A stretch of DNA of 62,916 nucleotides, taken from NCBI GenBank assembly GCA_021828155.1, contig JAKAST010000003.1, positions 1 to 62,916 on the forward strand, in the 5' to 3' direction. Source of the DNA: Microcaldota archaeon. Its GTDB lineage: Archaea; Micrarchaeota; Micrarchaeia; Micrarchaeales; Micrarchaeaceae. Under the pieces are notes generated by a model. That model saw only the letters and a program-made list of their open reading frames with translations, made no database searches and was not told the DNA's origin. Position numbers and translations under genes: made by a program. Positions within the stretch are counted from its first letter, which is position 1. Each line of letters starts with the position of its first letter. Of the stretch, positions 50,534 through 58,978 are shown piece by piece.

Positions 50534-51697
50534 CTACAGGCTGCTCCAGAAGCTTGCCGCGCCCTCTATGCCAGAATCAAGAGCCCTTGTGAGCCCCATT
50601 GCGAAACCTATCGTTATCGAGATGTTGACCGCGAAGAGCACCACCGCTATGAATATGAACTGGGATATCTGCGTTATGAGCGTATGCAACTGGCTCATCA
50701 TGACAGGAGGCGAGAGGCTCGTCAGATAGGTGCCCGCGGAGCTGCCGAGGAAGTTGCTGAGCACGCTTAACGGCACGGCGACCGGCCCGAGCGTCACCTC
50801 CCCAGATAGCGGTATATTGGAGAACAGGCTGGTTGGCAGCGATGCCAGAGCGTAGGTGCTGCCGAGGCAGCTGGTGCATCCGTATTCCGGATTTGAGGGA
50901 CTGAAGATCCACGACACAGCATAGCTGTCGAAAGCTATAGTCAGCGGGTAGATTATGTAGAGCGCAATTGCTATGGCGAGCACAGCATTGGCGGTTGAGC
51001 GCAGGCGCCCGCCGGTAAACGAGAGCGAGCGCAGGGCTATTGCTATGGGCAGTAGCACTACGAACGCGGTATACTGTATTATGGGAAGGGCAAGGTACTG
51101 GAGGAACAGCATGCCTACGGTGAGAGTCACTAAAGGCGCGAGCACTGCAAAGAAGTCATCAGCCATAATTCCATAGGTTATGCCTGCGTCATAGCCGTAC
51201 GTGACATTGGCTTCGAAGATCGGCGTGTCTATCACTGAAATGTCTGGTATATCAAGCTGGGTGCCCAAGGCCTGGAATATGCGCGCGTCTATCGAGTAGG
51301 TTATGCCCAGCGAGTATATCGTAGTGAGAAGCCGCAGGCCAGTGTTGAGCGCGAGGTTGCCCACGTAGTAATCGGCGAACCCGAACGGAGACAGCCCGGA
51401 GGGCACCCCTGCCGCGGGTATCAGGCTCCGCGCCATCGACGTGCTGACGCTGCATGCGATTTGCGATGTCGCAAGGAGCGCGGCTATGATGATTACGCTG
51501 ATAAGCAGTTGTGGTATCTCGGCCCTTGCGGCCTCGGTCAGCTTGCCCCTTGTGGCTCCTGGAAGGAGCTTGCCGAGCATGTAGATTAAAGCGAGCACCA
51601 TGAACGAGACGAGTATAACTATGTAATTGATGCCTAGGAAGCCGGTCACGTAGCTGCCGCCACCGCCGTACGCGCAGGTGCTGGCTATCAGAGTCAT
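50534..51697 (-). CDS. VirB6/CedA-like polytopic membrane protein 2 (divergent)
   Basis: 387 aa. Same topology: Glu helix AARAEIPQLLISVIII, then the signature region in altered form AIALRSLSFTGGRLRS with the later YIIYPLT proline kept. It is the only one of the six without the full GG motif. CxxC in the external loop (GCTSCLG). Probably a paralogue with a distinct role in a hetero-oligomer. Confidence 0.72.
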   Translation of the reverse strand: MTLIASTCAYGGGGSYVTGFLGINYIVILVSFMVLALIYMLGKLLPGATRGKLTEAARAEIPQLLISVIIIAALLATSQIACSVSTSMARSLIPAAGVPSGLSPFGFADYYVGNLALNTGLRLLTTIYSLGITYSIDARIFQALGTQLDIPDISVIDTPIFEANVTYGYDAGITYGIMADDFFAVLAPLVTLTVGMLFLQYLALPIIQYTAFVVLLPIAIALRSLSFTGGRLRSTANAVLAIAIALYIIYPLTIAFDSYAVSWIFSPSNPEYGCTSCLGSTYALASLPTSLFSNIPLSGEVTLGPVAVPLSVLSNFLGSSAGTYLTSLSPPVMMSQLHTLITQISQFIFIAVVLFAVNISITIGFAMGLTRALDSGIEGAASFWSSL

Positions 51698-51706
51698 TCC
51701 ATCAAC

Positions 51707-53308
51707 TCATGCGATTTTGAACTTGCCTATGCCCAGCTTCAGGCTGCCGCCGAGCATGCGCGCTATCGCGTCGCCCACGGCAAACGTTATCACTATATCA
51801 AATATGAGCAGTATAAGCTGTATGACCAAAGGAAAGACGTAGCCCAGTATGAGGTTCAGCGATGGGAAGATGCTGGCAGTGGGCAGCACTGTGTGCCACC
51901 CTGCATCGAAGCCGTATATGCCGTAGGTTCCGCCTGTGAAAACCGATACAACAGTAAGCACGGCGTTTACCGGGGTGCAGAGCGTTATGTCCAGGAAGCC
52001 GCTGGCTATGTTAACGCCTGTGCTGGCTGTGTTGGTTGCGAAGTTGCATGCCAGGGTGGTGGGAGTAGGCTCGATGCTCGGCAGGTAGTTCGATATAGGA
52101 AGGTTGAACATCAGTAGCAATGCCGGGAACACCAGCGATATGGATATGCCTATGGCCAGCATTGTGCCGCCGATCCCGCGCATGAACGGTATGGCGCGAA
52201 GCACTATGCCGAGCGGCACGAAGAAGGTCAGGCCGAGGAGCGCGAACTCAACCAGCTTGTCGTACAGCAGCTGGAATATTGTGAGTATTGGTATGACAAC
52301 AACGCCAAGGATGTCCTTCACGAACGACGATCCAGGCAGCGCGAGACTAGATTCTACGTAGCTGGACTTGAACAGCGTGTACGTGCCCCCGAACTGCACC
52401 GAGCCGACGAACGGTATTGGCAGATATGGTATCCAGAGCTCTGCCGTGAAGCTCTTGGCGAAGGATATGCCCTCCGCAAGCCCGAATATGGCAGAGAATG
52501 CGTTGTTCGCGTTTGTCAGCTGCTGGCCGATATAGCTGTTCAGGTCTGCGCTGTAGACGCCGGCCAAGTTGGCGGAAGCATAAGCACTCAGTGTGCTTGA
52601 ACTGCCGGCCACCGGCTGATTGCCGGTAAAGGCATACGCAACTGCGCTGAGCACAGCCAGCACAGCGAATATCGACATAACTATGAGGACGCTCTTCGTC
52701 ACCTCCCAGAGCTCGGCCTTGTACCAGCCCTTGAAGCCGCTGATGTTTATCACCTCGCCTATCATGAACGCTAGCCCTATGAGCAGGAACGAGAGCATCA
52801 GCCCTATGAGCGCTATCGGCACAGAGTTGGTTATGCACGAGACCGCATCGCGCATCGGAAACGTGCTTGCGGTCGAAGTTGGCATCGCCGATATCGTGGT
52901 AGTGTTTGAGGTGCCGCTGCTGACCAGATAAAGCACAGTCGGAGAACCTGCGGCATAGTTGCCTATGTAAAAGTTAATCTGCGTCTTGCCTGACGCTATC
53001 GGCGAGGTTATGGTTATTTCAGGCGGAGGCACGAGCGTAGGCGGCGGCGGTGCAGGCGGTACCGATGTATACGCTGTGAACAGCTCGCTCACCATTGTGG
53101 GTGATGATACATGGCCCACTGTGTACGCAACATGGTATTCGCCCACGGGCAGGCTGGACGACGCGGAGTACGATACATTAACGGCGGGCGAGGGCGCAAT
53201 ATGGCCGAATAAGGGACAGAACGGCACTTGCAGCGACTGGGCGCCCGCGCTGGGCACTAGAACGAAAAGAAGTGCAGTGAGCAAGAGGATCGGCGCGACC
53301 TGTTTCAT
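51707..53308 (-). CDS. VirB6/CedA-like polytopic membrane protein 1 with Ig-like domain
   Basis: 533 aa. Signal peptide (PILLLTALLFVLVPSAGA), external beta-sandwich with a proline hinge (about 25-150, VPPAPPPPTLVPPPE at 83-97), membrane part from 162. Glu helix KAELWEVTKSVLIVM at 197-211; signature GIVLRAIPFMRGIGG at 367-381 with Pro395. The first of the series. TATA box ATTTATAAAT at 53331-53340 would place the transcript start at about the ATG, so the mRNA is probably leaderless. Confidence 0.78.
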   Translation of the reverse strand: MKQVAPILLLTALLFVLVPSAGAQSLQVPFCPLFGHIAPSPAVNVSYSASSSLPVGEYHVAYTVGHVSSPTMVSELFTAYTSVPPAPPPPTLVPPPEITITSPIASGKTQINFYIGNYAAGSPTVLYLVSSGTSNTTTISAMPTSTASTFPMRDAVSCITNSVPIALIGLMLSFLLIGLAFMIGEVINISGFKGWYKAELWEVTKSVLIVMSIFAVLAVLSAVAYAFTGNQPVAGSSSTLSAYASANLAGVYSADLNSYIGQQLTNANNAFSAIFGLAEGISFAKSFTAELWIPYLPIPFVGSVQFGGTYTLFKSSYVESSLALPGSSFVKDILGVVVIPILTIFQLLYDKLVEFALLGLTFFVPLGIVLRAIPFMRGIGGTMLAIGISISLVFPALLLMFNLPISNYLPSIEPTPTTLACNFATNTASTGVNIASGFLDITLCTPVNAVLTVVSVFTGGTYGIYGFDAGWHTVLPTASIFPSLNLILGYVFPLVIQLILLIFDIVITFAVGDAIARMLGGSLKLGIGKFKIA

Positions 53309-53330
53309 CGGTAGGGATTAGCACGAATGA

Positions 53331-53340
53331 ATTTATAAAT
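53331..53340 (-). promoter_or_regulatory. Promoter of the six-gene membrane-protein unit
   Basis: ATTTATAAAT, centred 27 nt before the ATG at 53308. Spacing fits leaderless transcription. It lies only 11 nt past the stop of the upstream gene, so it allows separate control of the polytopic proteins. Confidence 0.5.
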
Positions 53341-53351
53341 GCACTCTGGGG

Positions 53352-54113
53352 TCAGTGCTTCAGCATTGCAAAGCGCTTCATGTACATCTCGCTCTGCACG
53401 ACAACCAGGAAGGGCAGCACGAAGAGCGAGTCTATTACAAGCACGATATACCTAGAGAGCTGCGTGCCGCTCGCCGCCACGAATATCAGGTCTATGGCGC
53501 TGAGGAGCAGTACAGCTATGACAAGCCACAGCAGGAAGTAGTCGAGGCGCCTAACGAAGAATGCTGCGCTGGCGCGCATGGCGCGAACAATCCTGCGGTC
53601 ATCTATCACTATAGATGCTGGGGCATAGAAGAATAATGGCGTAAGCAGCAGGCCGGCTACGGCCGTGATCACGCCCGAGTACCTTAAGCTGTAGGTTGCG
53701 GCATTTACGACTATCAGTATGAACGTGAACAGGAGCAGCACGATGAAGACCCTGCCGGTGTAGGCCTCGAGTCCCCGCATTACCTCTTGCGTAACGCGGG
53801 TGCGGGTCCTGCTGTGCTTCACTATGATGTTTATAGCCACAATCGCGAAGCTCAGGAATATGAGCGAGAATAGCACGGCAATGACCACCACGGCCACGTC
53901 TATTATATTAAGGTTCAGGTAGACGCTGGCGGTGCGCAGGAATATGGCGCCCAGGTCGTTGTACGTGGGGAACGATGCGAATACCGGGATAAGGAACGCT
54001 ATGATGAACGCGAGCGAGAATGCGAGTATGAGCTTTAGGTGCTTCGTGTATGTGTCTGCAGCGTACTTCAGCACGTTTGTCAATTTAATCGCCGTTTCAA
54101 CGCTAACGCTCAA
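53352..54113 (-). CDS. Six-TM membrane protein of the secretion locus
   Basis: 253 aa with about six helices. Between helices lies a basic amphipathic loop (KHSRTRTRVTQEVMRGLEAYTG) and ASIVIDDRRIVRAMRASAAF, features of the membrane domain found in glycerophosphodiester phosphodiesterases and DUF7544-like archaeal proteins. No enzyme domain. TTG start at 54113. Sits between the VirB2-like gene and the polytopic series. Role unknown; possibly assembly or lipid interaction. Confidence 0.65.
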   Translation of the reverse strand: MSVSVETAIKLTNVLKYAADTYTKHLKLILAFSLAFIIAFLIPVFASFPTYNDLGAIFLRTASVYLNLNIIDVAVVVIAVLFSLIFLSFAIVAINIIVKHSRTRTRVTQEVMRGLEAYTGRVFIVLLLFTFILIVVNAATYSLRYSGVITAVAGLLLTPLFFYAPASIVIDDRRIVRAMRASAAFFVRRLDYFLLWLVIAVLLLSAIDLIFVAASGTQLSRYIVLVIDSLFVLPFLVVVQSEMYMKRFAMLKH

Positions 54114-54175
54114 TGCTCAGCAAAGGAATAAAAGGCATGCGCAGGCGATTGCTGGCTGAATTGCGGCTCATGGCT

Positions 54176-54595
54176 TCATGGTGCGGTAACATTGTGGCAG
54201 ATACTGCTATAGAACGCCGAGGTAGAGGTAAAGCCCTGACCTGTTATAGCGCCGAGTATCGGCCCTGCGAGCATTGAGATTATAACTCCTATTATGCCTC
54301 CGAATATCAGGCCCATGCCGTAGCCCTGTAGTGTGCCCTTGCTCTGGCCTGGCAGGACGTGCCCAATGGCGTACATCACAGCCCCGACAAGCAGCAGCAC
54401 CAGGCCAAGGATGAACACGCCGGTGTGCACCGCGCCGTAAAGCTGGCATAGCGGATATGCTATAGTAGAATTAGTTATGTTGAGGCTTGTTGTGCCGCCT
54501 GCTGCCAGAAGAGAGGTAAATGATCCAAACACTGCAAGTAAGTATACAAGTTTTAGCATTCTGCCAAACCATGTCCTAAGTTCAAGTACGGTCAC
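54176..54595 (-). CDS. VirB2/TrbC/CedA1-like small two-TM protein
   Basis: 139 aa from GTG 54595, or 127 aa from ATG 54559, which begins directly with a signal peptide (MLKLVYLLAVFGSFTSLLAA). Mature part: two hydrophobic helices (GVFILGLVLLLVGAVMYAIG and LIFGGIIGVIISMLAGPIL) joined by a short polar glycine-rich loop (HVLPGQSKGTLQGYG), flanked by Cys residues. This is the layout of conjugative pilins VirB2/TrbC and of archaeal CedA1. First gene of the locus. Assignment rests on topology and context. Confidence 0.68.
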   Translation of the reverse strand: MTVLELRTWFGRMLKLVYLLAVFGSFTSLLAAGGTTSLNITNSTIAYPLCQLYGAVHTGVFILGLVLLLVGAVMYAIGHVLPGQSKGTLQGYGMGLIFGGIIGVIISMLAGPILGAITGQGFTSTSAFYSSICHNVTAP

Positions 54596-54633
54596 GATAT
54601 ACGCCTGTTTGCTTAACTTTTATTGTAGCACTT

Positions 54634-54645
54634 CATTTATATATC
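54634..54645 (-). promoter_or_regulatory. Promoter of the VirB2-like gene
   Basis: GATATATAAATG on the minus strand, about 40-45 nt before GTG 54595. Predicted start near 54613. Supports the view that the locus begins here. Confidence 0.45.
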
Positions 54646-54804
54646 TTTCGAAAAAGTTGAGAGTTAAGCCTGACTGCGCTCCGTGCCGTGCTTATACGCA
54701 TGACATGACCAGGCATGCAAAGCATATTTAAGACTAAATTTTCTATCTATTGGCTGAGCGGGCGGGCATGCGCCCATCGCCCTGCTTTTATTTGAGGGCA
54801 TGTA

Positions 54805-56511
54805 ATGTACGTACTTGGAGTATGGGACGGGCACGATGCTGGCGCAGCCCTGATAGATGGCGATAAGATAGTTTACGCTGCGAACGAGGAACGCTTTACG
54901 CGCCGCAAGCTGGAGATGAAGTTCCCTTTCAACTCAATAATGGGAGCGCTCGCATACGCCAACATAAAGCCCACCGACATAGAGCACGTGGCCTTCAGCA
55001 CCACAGAGCTCACGAAGACCACGGAGAGGGTATTCCCGTACATGCGCGAATATTACTACCTGTTCAGGCGCAGGAAGATCCCGCAGCCGAGGTTCGAGAA
55101 CTTCAGGCACAACCTCAAGTACACGCTCACGCCGATAGGCATACTTCCATTGTGCAACACCATAAGCGCCTCGTACATAGCCAGGAACCTGAGGCACATG
55201 GGGTTCAGGAACTTCAAGCTCCACAGGGTGGAGCACCATGTGGCGCACGCTGCCACAGCTGCGTTTACCGCCCCCTTCAGGAAGGGCCTTATAATAACGC
55301 TTGATGGTCTTGGCGACGGCCTCTCCGGCTCTATCAGCGTACTTGAGAACGGCGAGCTCGACAGGCGCCTGAAGATAAAGGCGAAGGACTCGCTAGGCAT
55401 ATTCTTCGAGCAGGTAACCAACATAGTCGGCATGCGCGAACTTGAGGATGAGGGCAAGGTCATGGCTATGGCTGATTACTCGTACCCGTTCGACTACGAG
55501 AGCAACAAGTTCAAGGACTTCTTCCGTGTAGAGGGCACCGTGCTGCGTGCCATCCACTCCCCAGTCAAGCAGTTCGCCATGCTGCGCAGGGCTGCCTGGC
55601 AGATGCCGAGGGAGCAGTTCGCTTACATGGCGCAGCAGGTGCTCGAGAACACCATGGTGAAGCTCATCAGCAACGCGACAGACAGGTACAGCATAGGCGA
55701 TGTCGCGTTCGCAGGCGGCATTTTCGCTAATGTAAAGGCGAACATGAGGGTGCGCAGGCTCGAGACCGTAAAGCACTGGTATGTGTTTCCGCACATGGGC
55801 GACGGTGGAATAGCCATGGGTGCTGCGCTATGGGCCGCACATGAGCTTACCGGGAGTTCCTCGTTCCAGTTCGATGCTTATCTAGGCCATGACTACAGCG
55901 AGGATGAAACCGAATCAATTGTAAAGGCAGACAGGCAGTTCACATCTGCCAGAGAGGACAGGAGCGAGCAGGCAAAGCACGCCGCGGAGCTCATCAATGA
56001 GGGCAACTACGTGCTGTGGTTCCAGGGGCGCATGGAGTATGGGCCAAGGGCGCTGGGCAACAGGAGCATACTGGCGCCAAGCTCATCAGAGGCTGTAAAG
56101 GACAAGCTAAACATGTATGTCAAGAAGCGCGAATGGTTTCAGCCATTTGCCCCATCGCTTCTGGAGAGCGATGCCGGAGTGCTCCTTGAGTACGATGACA
56201 AGGGTGCAGACAGGTACATGACAATGACTTACATCGTAAGGCCGGGGATGTATGATGTGACAAGGTCCGTAGTAAACGTCGACCATTCTGCGAGGCCACA
56301 GATGGTAGAAGGAGAGAACAAACTTTACATGGAGCTGCTTAAAAGCGTGAAGAGACACACCGGCCATGGGATAGTGCTGAACACGAGCTTCAATCTCCAT
56401 GGCTATCCAATAGTGATGAACCCCGCAGACGCGCTGAAGGTAATGAAAGAGACGGGCACGAAGCATATGTTCATAAACGGCATCACAGTTACAAACAGGA
56501 AGGGGATCTAA
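54805..56511 (+). CDS. NodU/TobZ-type carbamoyltransferase
   Basis: 568 aa. N-terminal ASKHA domain with LGVWDGHDAGAALIDG, HVAHAATAAF (metal His) and LDGLGDGLSGSI; C-terminal domain with MEYGPRALGNRSILA and FNLHGYPIVMNPADAL. These enzymes transfer a carbamoyl group from carbamoyl phosphate via ATP, usually to a sugar hydroxyl of a polysaccharide or antibiotic. Overlaps the GT-C gene by 1 nt, so the carbamoylated product is probably a surface glycan. A TATA-like GCATATTTAAG lies at about 54721. Confidence 0.92.
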   Translation: MYVLGVWDGHDAGAALIDGDKIVYAANEERFTRRKLEMKFPFNSIMGALAYANIKPTDIEHVAFSTTELTKTTERVFPYMREYYYLFRRRKIPQPRFENFRHNLKYTLTPIGILPLCNTISASYIARNLRHMGFRNFKLHRVEHHVAHAATAAFTAPFRKGLIITLDGLGDGLSGSISVLENGELDRRLKIKAKDSLGIFFEQVTNIVGMRELEDEGKVMAMADYSYPFDYESNKFKDFFRVEGTVLRAIHSPVKQFAMLRRAAWQMPREQFAYMAQQVLENTMVKLISNATDRYSIGDVAFAGGIFANVKANMRVRRLETVKHWYVFPHMGDGGIAMGAALWAAHELTGSSSFQFDAYLGHDYSEDETESIVKADRQFTSAREDRSEQAKHAAELINEGNYVLWFQGRMEYGPRALGNRSILAPSSSEAVKDKLNMYVKKREWFQPFAPSLLESDAGVLLEYDDKGADRYMTMTYIVRPGMYDVTRSVVNVDHSARPQMVEGENKLYMELLKSVKRHTGHGIVLNTSFNLHGYPIVMNPADALKVMKETGTKHMFINGITVTNRKGI

Positions 56512-58286
56512 TGCTTTCATTATCAAGCGGCGCGCAGGAATACCTGTATACCATAAGCGCTGCAACAGCATTCATCGGCATGCTAGTGGCGCTTTTCCTT
56601 GCCAGAAGGGACATAGCAGGCATTTTCAGACGCCTGAAAGTAAAAAGGGCGCATATGGTAGCGGCGCTGGCGGTGCTTGCACTCTTCATCGCAATAGAGT
56701 TTTTTGCAGTACCCGCAATGCAGCAGCTGTTCTTCGACGACGTTATTTACCAGGGCATGGCAGTCGACCTCCTGCATACAGGGCAGGCATGGATGTGCAA
56801 CTTCGGCACTCCGATTGCGTGCTATGCCGGCGAGATATTCCATGAGCCGATAGGCACGGCGTTCAACCTGGCCATAGCATTCGGAGCTTTCGGGGTCAGC
56901 CGCGCTACAGCCTTCGGCACGGAGTTCGCGCTAAGCGGGCTTGCCGTATTACTGACGTTTCCGCTGGCCCTCCTCTTCCTGAAGAACGTGAGGGGGGCGC
57001 TCTTCGCTGAGCTTTTCATTGCCCTCTCACCGGTTCTGCTCGTATGGGCAAAATCAACGACGTCAGATACACCAATGCTCGCCTATTCTGTTGTCTCGAT
57101 GCTGGCTCTGCTCATATTCATAAACAGGCGCAGCACGCGCACTCTCGCCTTTGCGCTGTTCGCGCTGGCATTTGTGTTGTACACCAAGGTCGATGCGCTT
57201 TTGTATCTGCCTGTGGTGCTGATTGTGTATCTGCTGCTGAGCGATAGTAGCATCAAGCAGTCCATAAAGCGCAACACGAAGAGGTTATACGAGAGCCTGT
57301 TCAGCACCAGGGCGCTCGTAATGGCTTTGGTATTCGTGCTGCTCACCGCGCCGGAAGCGGGCTATGCGCTCAACGAGCTGCACAATGGCAACTACGGCTA
57401 CAGCGGGTCGTTCATCAGTGAAACATGCGCCAACCCGGTCATTAGCACTGTAGCCAAATCATCGATAAGCCTCACTAACCTGAAGTACAACATATGCAGC
57501 AACGTGCTGTTCTGGTTCAACAGTTATGATAACATCTTGATTCCGCAGCCGCTCATATTCACTGCATTCGCGCTGCTCGGCGCAGCGCTCATGATTGTTT
57601 ACGGCAGGAGACGGGAGCTTGCCGCGCTGGCAGTGTGGTTCCTAGCGTTCTTCCTGCTATATGCCGCATTCTATGCTGGAAGCGTCACATATGGCGTAGA
57701 CTGGCGCTTCATGCTTGCTGCGATTGTACCCATGGCGATCATGGGAGGGGCCGGGGCCTCATATGCGATTGGGTGGTTCGGAAACCTGCACCGCAAAAGG
57801 CCGAAGCACTTTGCAGTGGTAGCAAGGGCAATAGCGACAATTGCAGTAATTGCGCTGATAATCTTCGGATTCAGCTCCACAATACCAGCAATAACCGCAA
57901 ATCCCGCAACTATGGAGCAGGCTGGCGGTGCGCGTTTCTACGAGAACTTCGTGTACAACTCTATTTCCGCAATACCAAAGTCATGCATAGTGTACAGCTA
58001 TGATCCAACGCTCTTCAACATAAACGGCAGGACCGCCGCACAGATGAGTTACCTATACAATACCTCGGTATACACGCAAAACAACGCAGCTTATGGCTGC
58101 TCAGTGATCGATTACGGCTACTGGTGCGGTACTCCGAACAGCATCTGCAGCTCCATCATGAACATGTACAACACCACACTCATAGCGAAGGCAACATACA
58201 GCTCGCCATTCAACGCGTTCACGTATGGCTTCTATAGGATAGACGGCATCAGGAATAATACGAATAGTATTACGCAGCCGGGCTAA
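56511..58286 (+). CDS. Membrane glycosyltransferase (GT-C, GT39-like)
   Basis: 591 aa, about eleven helices, then a C-terminal external domain (from about 470) with Cys residues. The first external loop has the acidic pair FFDDVIYQGMAVDLL and, further on, FHEPIG, typical catalytic loops of lipid-phosphate-sugar-dependent GT-C enzymes. It probably transfers a sugar from a dolichyl/polyprenyl donor outside the cell. Coupled to the carbamoyltransferase gene; its end overlaps the convergent GT2 gene by 4 nt. Confidence 0.82.
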   Translation: MLSLSSGAQEYLYTISAATAFIGMLVALFLARRDIAGIFRRLKVKRAHMVAALAVLALFIAIEFFAVPAMQQLFFDDVIYQGMAVDLLHTGQAWMCNFGTPIACYAGEIFHEPIGTAFNLAIAFGAFGVSRATAFGTEFALSGLAVLLTFPLALLFLKNVRGALFAELFIALSPVLLVWAKSTTSDTPMLAYSVVSMLALLIFINRRSTRTLAFALFALAFVLYTKVDALLYLPVVLIVYLLLSDSSIKQSIKRNTKRLYESLFSTRALVMALVFVLLTAPEAGYALNELHNGNYGYSGSFISETCANPVISTVAKSSISLTNLKYNICSNVLFWFNSYDNILIPQPLIFTAFALLGAALMIVYGRRRELAALAVWFLAFFLLYAAFYAGSVTYGVDWRFMLAAIVPMAIMGGAGASYAIGWFGNLHRKRPKHFAVVARAIATIAVIALIIFGFSSTIPAITANPATMEQAGGARFYENFVYNSISAIPKSCIVYSYDPTLFNINGRTAAQMSYLYNTSVYTQNNAAYGCSVIDYGYWCGTPNSICSSIMNMYNTTLIAKATYSSPFNAFTYGFYRIDGIRNNTNSITQPG

Positions 58287-58969
58287 CCGATGTTTTCGAA
58301 TATTGTCCTAAGTATTGAGTAGCCGTCGCGGAACGCTCTGAGCTTGCCTCTCCCGGCGCTCCGCCGCTTCTCGTAGCTCGGCACCTCGAGCACGCGGAGG
58401 CCGGCCTTCTTTGCTTTTATGTTTATCTCGGCTTCTATGCCGAAGCCGACTGACGAAAGATGCAGCCGTCTTACGGCATCGCGCGTCATGCTGCGGTAAC
58501 CGTAGCACAGGTCACTGTAGTGCGTGCCGTACACCAGGTTGACCAGGGCTATGAACACCTTGTTGCCGAACTTGCGGAAGAGGGGCATGTCCTCTGTGCC
58601 TCCTCCGACCAGAAAACGCGAACCCATGCAGACGTCGTAACCCACCTCTATCCCTGATATCAGGAGCCGCAACTCGTCCGGCCTGTGAGACATGTCTGCG
58701 TCCATGGATATTATTATGCGGCCACGCGCCTTTGAGAAACCAATGCGCAGTGCGTTGCCCTTGCCTTTGTCCTCGTATATTATCCTGGCACCCATGGAGC
58801 GTGCGATTGCAGCTGTGCCGTCATCCGAATGTCTGTCCACAACTATGATCTCGTACGGGATGCCGCGCAGCGAGTTCATCACCCCTACTATCATGCGCCG
58901 AATATTAGTGTGCTCGTTGAAGGTTGGCACCACTATGCTGACGTAGGGCCTGCGGCTTTTGGAGTTCAT
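58283..58969 (-). CDS. Glycosyltransferase family 2, dolichol-phosphate mannosyltransferase-like
   Basis: 228 aa. VSIVVPTFNEHTNIRRMI, IIVVDRHSDDGT, KGKGNALRIGF and ISMDADMSHRPDELRLL (DxD) match DPM1-type enzymes. No membrane helix. It would load a sugar from a nucleotide donor onto a lipid carrier, supplying the GT-C enzyme encoded beside it. Start ATG 58969. Confidence 0.93.
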   Translation of the reverse strand: MNSKSRRPYVSIVVPTFNEHTNIRRMIVGVMNSLRGIPYEIIVVDRHSDDGTAAIARSMGARIIYEDKGKGNALRIGFSKARGRIIISMDADMSHRPDELRLLISGIEVGYDVCMGSRFLVGGGTEDMPLFRKFGNKVFIALVNLVYGTHYSDLCYGYRSMTRDAVRRLHLSSVGFGIEAEINIKAKKAGLRVLEVPSYEKRRSAGRGKLRAFRDGYSILRTIFENIG

Positions 58970-58978
58970 GCTGTCAGC

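Noticed and set aside
37858-54595. Locus as an integrated conjugative plasmid
   Set aside because: No relaxase, integrase, replication gene or att repeats seen, and base composition equals the surrounding chromosome.
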